A stretch of 9,027 bases of DNA. Origin: Alphaproteobacteria bacterium (GTDB lineage: Bacteria > Pseudomonadota > Alphaproteobacteria > UBA7887). Below the pieces are notes generated by a model. The model saw only the letters and a list, made by a program, of their open reading frames with translations. It was not told where the DNA came from and ran no database searches. The stretch is from contig JANQOH010000322.1 of the NCBI GenBank assembly GCA_028289725.1, positions 1 to 9,027 on the forward strand, read 5' to 3'. Made by a program: the position numbers and the translations under genes. Position 1 is the first letter of the stretch; each line of letters starts with the position of its first letter. This document shows positions 5,850-9,027 of this stretch, piece by piece.

Positions 5850-6890
5850 ATGCGCAACGCGGCGATCAAATCGGCACTTTTGCACCTCTTCGTGGCGGCG
5901 GTCGCGTGGGTCGGGGTGCCACAATTGTTCGACGATCCGCCGATCGCGGACCGCGTAATCGTCGTCGATATGGTTGAGATCGCCGATCAGCGCAATCTGC
6001 CGCGCACGATCATCGATGAGCCGGAAGCGCCGGAGCCGGAGGCAGAACCGGCCCCGCCCCAGCCGGAGCCCGAAGTCGCGGAACTGACGCCGCCACCCCC
6101 GCCGCCACCGGCGAGTGAACAGACACTCCCGCCACCGGCGCCGGAAATCGCGGAAGCCGAACCCGAGCCCGAGGCCGCGCCGGAACCGGCACCAGAGCCG
6201 GAACCACAACAACTTGCCGCGCCCGAACCGCTGCCGGTGCAGCTGCCGCGCCCGGAACCGAAACCCGAACGCGCGCCGGAACCCGAGCCAGAACCAGAGC
6301 CGGAACCCGCGCAAGTGGCGCAATTGCCCAACGAGGTTTCGCGACCAAAGCGCAAGCCGAGCGCGCCGCGCCCTGAGCCGGAGCCTGAACCTGCGCCAGA
6401 GCCGGAGACGCCACAGGTCGATTTTGATCGCGCGCTGGAGAGCCTCGACGAGCTTGACCTGCCTCCGGCCGTGCCGGTCGCCGAGGAACAGGAAACCGAG
6501 GCGGCGCCGGAAACCGATGTCGAGCAAGCCATCGACCAACTCTTGGCCGCGGCAGACACCACATTTCGGGCTGATACGCCCCTCAGCATGACTGAGATTG
6601 ACAGCATCCGTGCGCAAATTCAGCGCCATTGGAACGTGCCGGCGGGCGCGCAGGATGCGCACATGATGATTGTTAAGCTTCGGATTCAATTGGGGCCCGA
6701 CGGCTCGGTCCGGCAGGTCGACGTGGTCGAGAAGGACCGCATGAGTGCGGAGCCGTTCTTCCGAACAATGGCGGAAAGCGCCGTGAGAGCGGTCAAGAGA
6801 ACCGGCCAAATTCAGAATCTCTCGCCGGACAAGTACCACCTCTGGAGGGACATCACCGTGAATTTTGACCCAAGGGATATGTTCGGCTGA
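5850..6890 (+). CDS. tolA: Tol-Pal energy-transducing protein TolA, Pro/Glu-rich spacer type
   Basis: 346 residues in three parts. An N-terminal anchor (about 4-26) contains SALLH (S8, H12), matching the Ser/His pair of the E. coli TolA membrane helix that contacts TolQR. A long periplasmic spacer (about 57-188) is dominated by E-P and A-P repeats with a PPPPPPP run near 81 and a basic break RPKRKP at 165-170. This is unlike the Ala/Lys-rich helical domain II of E. coli and more like the TonB spacer; it probably adopts an extended polyproline-type form. The C-terminal domain (about 245-346) has QIQRHWNVP, LRIQLGPDGSVRQV and a final strand DITVNFDPRDMFG, the TolA/TonB C-terminal fold that meets TolB and Pal. 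The identity rests on position between tolR and tolB plus the anchor and C-domain. It starts directly after the tolR TAG. Confidence 0.92.
   Translation: MRNAAIKSALLHLFVAAVAWVGVPQLFDDPPIADRVIVVDMVEIADQRNLPRTIIDEPEAPEPEAEPAPPQPEPEVAELTPPPPPPPASEQTLPPPAPEIAEAEPEPEAAPEPAPEPEPQQLAAPEPLPVQLPRPEPKPERAPEPEPEPEPEPAQVAQLPNEVSRPKRKPSAPRPEPEPEPAPEPETPQVDFDRALESLDELDLPPAVPVAEEQETEAAPETDVEQAIDQLLAAADTTFRADTPLSMTEIDSIRAQIQRHWNVPAGAQDAHMMIVKLRIQLGPDGSVRQVDVVEKDRMSAEPFFRTMAESAVRAVKRTGQIQNLSPDKYHLWRDITVNFDPRDMFG
6018..6413 (+). repeat. Degenerate Glu-Pro/Ala-Pro coding repeat inside tolA
   Basis: About 130 codons are mainly GAG/GAA, CCG/CCC/CCA and GCG/GCC, read as E-P, A-P and E-A-P units such as PEPEPEPEPEP near residues 143-153. 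The DNA is a degenerate six-base tandem repeat (GAGCCG and variants). This makes length change by slippage plausible and leaves all three antisense frames largely free of stops. It codes for the TolA periplasmic spacer. Confidence 0.85.
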
Positions 6891-8269
6891 TGCTTGCCAA
6901 TTCCATTCTATTAAGAACGCGCGCCTGGAAAGCTGTTTGGGCGATCTGCGTGGCTGTTTCGCTCGTTCTCGTCGTACCGGTCACGCCCGCCATTGCGCAG
7001 CTCGAGATCGATATCACAGGCGGCAATATCGAACCGCTTCCGATCGCGATTAGCAGTTTTCATGGGCCGCAAGAAACCGAGCAACAGGTGGGCGCCGATA
7101 TCGCGTCCGTCGTTGCCAACGATCTTGAAAGTTCCGGTCTGTTCCGGCCGCTGGATTCGCGCAGTTTCCTGCAGCGCCCGGAACAGATGAAGATGATTCC
7201 GCGTTTTCCGGATTGGCGTCAGATCAACGCCCAGGCCCTGGTCACGGGAACCGCCGCCATCGGCGCCGACGGCTTCGTCACTATCGAATTCCGGCTTTGG
7301 GACGTGTTCTCCGAGCAATATATGACCGGATTCAAGCTGCAGGCGCCGCGCGAGAAGTGGCGCCGCATCGCGCATCTTATCGCCGACGCAATCTATCAAA
7401 GGCTGACAGGCGAAGATGGCTACTTTGACACGCGGATCGTCTATATCGCGGAAACCGGCCCACAAGATGATCGGACTAAACGCCTTGCGATCATGGATCA
7501 GGACGGCGCCAACCATCGCTTTCTAACCGACGGTCGCGATCTCGTGCTAACGCCGCGATTTTCGCCGACCCTCCAGGAAATCACCTACCTGTCCTATCAC
7601 GACGGACGTCCGAGGGTTTACTTACGCAACATCGATTCGGGCCGAGAGGAGATTCTCGGCGATTTCACCGGCAACATGACCATCGCGCCCCGTTTCTCGC
7701 CCGACGGAAACAAAGTCGTGATGTCGGTTGCCAACGAAGGCAACACCGAAATTTACGAACTGGACCTAAGAACCCGCGTCCAGACCCAATTGACGCGACA
7801 TCCGGCGATCGACACGGCGCCGAGTTACTCACCAGAGGGGTCGCGCATCTCATTCGAATCGGATCGGTCCGGGACACAACAACTCTATGTCATGTACGCC
7901 GATGGCAGCGAGCCGAATCGAATCAGCTTCGGTCAGGGACGGTACGCGACCCCAGTTTGGTCGCCGCGCGGTGACTGGATCGCCTTCACGAAATCGAGCA
8001 AAGGCACGTTCTACATCGGTGTCATGCGGCCGGACGGTTCCGACGAACGCTTGTTGTCGACGGGCTTCTTGGTCGAGGGCCCGACATGGGCTCCAAACGG
8101 GCGTGTAATTATGTTTTTCCGAGATTATCCGGGCGACGGCGATGGTCAAGGCAGCCGTGTTCGATTGTTTAGTATCGACATCACGGGTCGCAACGAACGC
8201 GAGATTATTACCACGACCGATGCCTCTGATCCGGCGTGGTCGCCGCTGATTCCAAAGGACTCGCCGTAG
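6890..8269 (+). CDS. tolB: Tol-Pal system periplasmic beta-propeller protein TolB
   Basis: 459 residues. A Sec signal peptide has basic residues R9, R11 and K14, a hydrophobic core at about 15-31, and a likely cleavage after AIA at 34-36, leaving mature QLEIDITGGN. The mature N-terminus and the following alpha/beta domain (about 37-170, including PIAISSF and LVTGTAAIGADGFV) match TolB, whose N-terminal segment contacts TolA. From about 180 a six-bladed propeller follows, with repeats of the form P-x-[FWY]-S-P-x-G: TPRFSP (221), APRFSPDG (266), APSYSPEG (310), TPVWSPRG (354), GPTWAPNG (397), DPAWSP (447). The propeller binds Pal. The ATG at 6890 overlaps the tolA stop by one base (TGATG), so it is likely coupled to tolA. 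E. coli TolB is 430 residues; the extra length is mostly the longer signal-peptide N-region and a loop near 413-422. Confidence 0.97.
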   Translation: MLANSILLRTRAWKAVWAICVAVSLVLVVPVTPAIAQLEIDITGGNIEPLPIAISSFHGPQETEQQVGADIASVVANDLESSGLFRPLDSRSFLQRPEQMKMIPRFPDWRQINAQALVTGTAAIGADGFVTIEFRLWDVFSEQYMTGFKLQAPREKWRRIAHLIADAIYQRLTGEDGYFDTRIVYIAETGPQDDRTKRLAIMDQDGANHRFLTDGRDLVLTPRFSPTLQEITYLSYHDGRPRVYLRNIDSGREEILGDFTGNMTIAPRFSPDGNKVVMSVANEGNTEIYELDLRTRVQTQLTRHPAIDTAPSYSPEGSRISFESDRSGTQQLYVMYADGSEPNRISFGQGRYATPVWSPRGDWIAFTKSSKGTFYIGVMRPDGSDERLLSTGFLVEGPTWAPNGRVIMFFRDYPGDGDGQGSRVRLFSIDITGRNEREIITTTDASDPAWSPLIPKDSP

Positions 8270-8306
8270 GTCCTCGCGGGCTTTCGCTTGATTGCCTGGT
8301 AGGACC
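8269..8306 (+). other. Stem-loop at the tolB stop codon
   Basis: GGTCCT (8269-8274) pairs with AGGACC (8301-8306). Inside it, CGGGC (8277-8281) pairs with GCCTG (8294-8298) with one G-U, around a 12-base loop and a 2x2 internal bulge. The hairpin starts at the last base of the tolB stop and is followed by AAAATACT, not a T-run. It is therefore not a textbook intrinsic terminator, but it could protect the tolB mRNA 3' end or partly attenuate transcription into pal. The call rests on pairing by eye. Confidence 0.4.
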
Positions 8307-8316
8307 AAAATACTAT
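8288..8316 (+). promoter_or_regulatory. Candidate sigma-70-like promoter for pal
   Basis: TTGATT at 8288-8293 (4 of 6 to TTGACA) is followed after exactly 17 bases by TACTAT at 8311-8316 (4 of 6 to TATAAT). Transcription would start near 8323 and leave a leader of about 180 bases before pal. The -35 lies in the loop of the stem-loop at the tolB stop. Both boxes are imperfect, and such matches occur by chance. The long gap in an otherwise tight cluster supports a separate promoter here. Confidence 0.35.
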
Positions 8317-8489
8317 GGCATCGATCGAAATGCGCGAGAGGGCGGTCGCAATCACTTTGTCGATCGTTAATTGCTTGGCCAACAGGTCGACGACAAAGGC
8401 AGCACACAATCTAGCGGGGACAGAGAGCGGGCCTCGAGCTGCGTAAGGATTGCGCGCGCGTTTCCGGTGATGAGCCATCCAAGGAGCTT

Positions 8490-8494
8490 AGGAG
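8490..8494 (+). promoter_or_regulatory. pal ribosome binding site
   Basis: AGGAG lies 10 bases before the pal ATG at 8505 and is among the strongest Shine-Dalgarno matches in the window. A second AAGGAG at 8481-8486 is too far upstream for this start. Strong initiation suits Pal, an abundant lipoprotein. Confidence 0.7.
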
Positions 8495-8504
8495 AATTAT
8501 TCAA

Positions 8505-9027
8505 ATGCGGACGAAACTGATCGCCCTGGCGGGGGCGCTGTTGCTAGTGGCGGCGTGCGAATCAACGCCGGAGGACACGGTGGATACGTCCGGAACGGGT
8601 ACTGGAGGCGCCGGAACAGCGGTCAGCCCGAGTACGCCGTCGGACGACGGCGGGGTTTCACAGGGGATCACCACCGGAGATCCGATCGACAACCGAACCA
8701 TGACCGAGATCCTCATTGAGGATGTCGGCGACCGGGTTTTCTTTGATTATGATCGGGCGACGATTCGTCCCGACGGCGAGGCAACTCTGCGCCGACAAGC
8801 CGAATTTCTCCGCAACAATGGCAACCTGACGATCACGGTGGCCGGCCACTGCGACGAACGTGGCACGCGCGAATACAACCTTGCGCTCGGCGAAAGACGC
8901 GCGACCGCGGCAAAGAACTTCTTGGTTTCGTTGGGGATCGACGCATCGCGCGTGACGACGACGTCGTATGGCAAAGAGCGGCCGATCGTTCTCGGCCACA
9001 ACGAAGCTGCTTGGGCGCAAAACCGCG
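8505..9027 (+). CDS. pal: Peptidoglycan-associated lipoprotein Pal (3' end outside window)
   Basis: The frame is open from ATG 8505 to the window edge, 174 residues. A lipoprotein signal peptide (RTKLIALAGALLLVAAC) has lipobox V-A-A-C with lipidated C18; the +2 residue is Glu, not Asp, so the Lol pathway should send it to the outer membrane. A Thr/Gly/Ser/Asp-rich linker (about 20-60) leads to an OmpA-like peptidoglycan-binding domain with VFFDYDRATIRPDG (78-91), GHCDERGTREYNLALGERRA (114-133) and SYGKERPIVLG (154-164). D117 and R132 match the diaminopimelate-contacting Asp/Arg pair of OmpA-like domains. It ends at AWAQNR, so perhaps ten residues are missing. Pal binds TolB and TolA and links the outer membrane to the wall. 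It is separated from tolB by 235 bases, with its own ribosome site. Confidence 0.96.
   Translation, partial: MRTKLIALAGALLLVAACESTPEDTVDTSGTGTGGAGTAVSPSTPSDDGGVSQGITTGDPIDNRTMTEILIEDVGDRVFFDYDRATIRPDGEATLRRQAEFLRNNGNLTITVAGHCDERGTREYNLALGERRATAAKNFLVSLGIDASRVTTTSYGKERPIVLGHNEAAWAQNR

Larger units (their letters stand above)
8270..8504. other. 235-base tolB-pal intergenic region
   Basis: This is the only sizeable gap within the Tol-Pal genes. Besides the stem-loop and candidate promoter at its left end, it holds one short + strand frame, ATG 8315 to TAA 8446. That frame encodes 43 residues with a mildly hydrophobic middle (RAVAITLSIVNCLA) and has TAGGA at 8300-8304 as a possible ribosome site. 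Its ATG overlaps the candidate -10 box, so it could not be translated from that promoter's transcript; I doubt it is a gene. No tRNA or known small RNA was recognised. The right end carries the pal ribosome binding site. Confidence 0.6.

Noticed and set aside
5987..6607. - strand frame with Gly-Ser repeats resembling a secreted low-complexity protein
   Set aside because: It is the reverse complement of the TolA GAG-CCG repeats read as GS units, an artefact.
5802..6839. 345-codon open frame on the - strand opposite tolA, Arg/Leu/Gly-rich
   Set aside because: It mirrors the Glu/Pro repeat coding: GC-rich EP codons give few stops in antisense. The product is low complexity, with no family resemblance, and the + strand gene is clearly TolA.

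Overview
The window is chromosomal, GC-rich and densely coding on the + strand only. It looks like an alphaproteobacterium, probably Rhodospirillales-like or an unclassified relative. This rests on gene order: the end of a 5-formyltetrahydrofolate cyclo-ligase gene, a YmdB/TIGR00282 phosphoesterase, yebC, ruvC-ruvA-ruvB, then ybgC-tolQ-tolR-tolA-tolB-pal. Having ruvCAB run directly into the Tol-Pal cluster is a familiar alphaproteobacterial layout. No RNA gene, insertion sequence, prophage, CRISPR array or sign of recent transfer was found.

Layout. Positions 1-180 hold the 3' end of a folate-enzyme gene and 188-1003 the phosphoesterase. A gap of about 220 bases (1004-1223) follows, with a 12-bp perfect palindrome and a doubtful small membrane ORF. 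From 1224 to 8269 nine genes are packed with gaps of 9 bases or less, or with overlaps: yebC, ruvC, ruvA, ruvB, ybgC, tolQ, tolR, tolA, tolB. Four junctions are ATGA or TGATG stop/start overlaps, which suggests one transcript with translational coupling. A 235-base gap (8270-8504) then carries a stem-loop at the tolB stop and a plausible sigma-70-like promoter. It precedes pal, which runs off the right edge.

Function. RuvC, RuvA and RuvB are the Holliday-junction resolvase and branch-migration motor. YebC is a conserved protein that, depending on subtype, acts in transcription control or in translation through difficult proline stretches. TolQ-TolR form the inner-membrane proton-driven stator, TolA is the periplasm-spanning transducer, TolB the periplasmic propeller and Pal the peptidoglycan-binding outer-membrane lipoprotein. 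YbgC is the acyl-CoA thioesterase usually encoded with them. Together they stabilise the outer membrane and help it constrict at division.

This is mostly an ordinary core-genome region; I see no convincing undescribed system. Points worth a second look are the Pro/Glu-rich TolA spacer, the likely independent expression of pal, the two non-coding gaps, two substitutions in conserved RuvB motifs, and the apparent loss of the glycine motif in the partial cyclo-ligase at the left edge.
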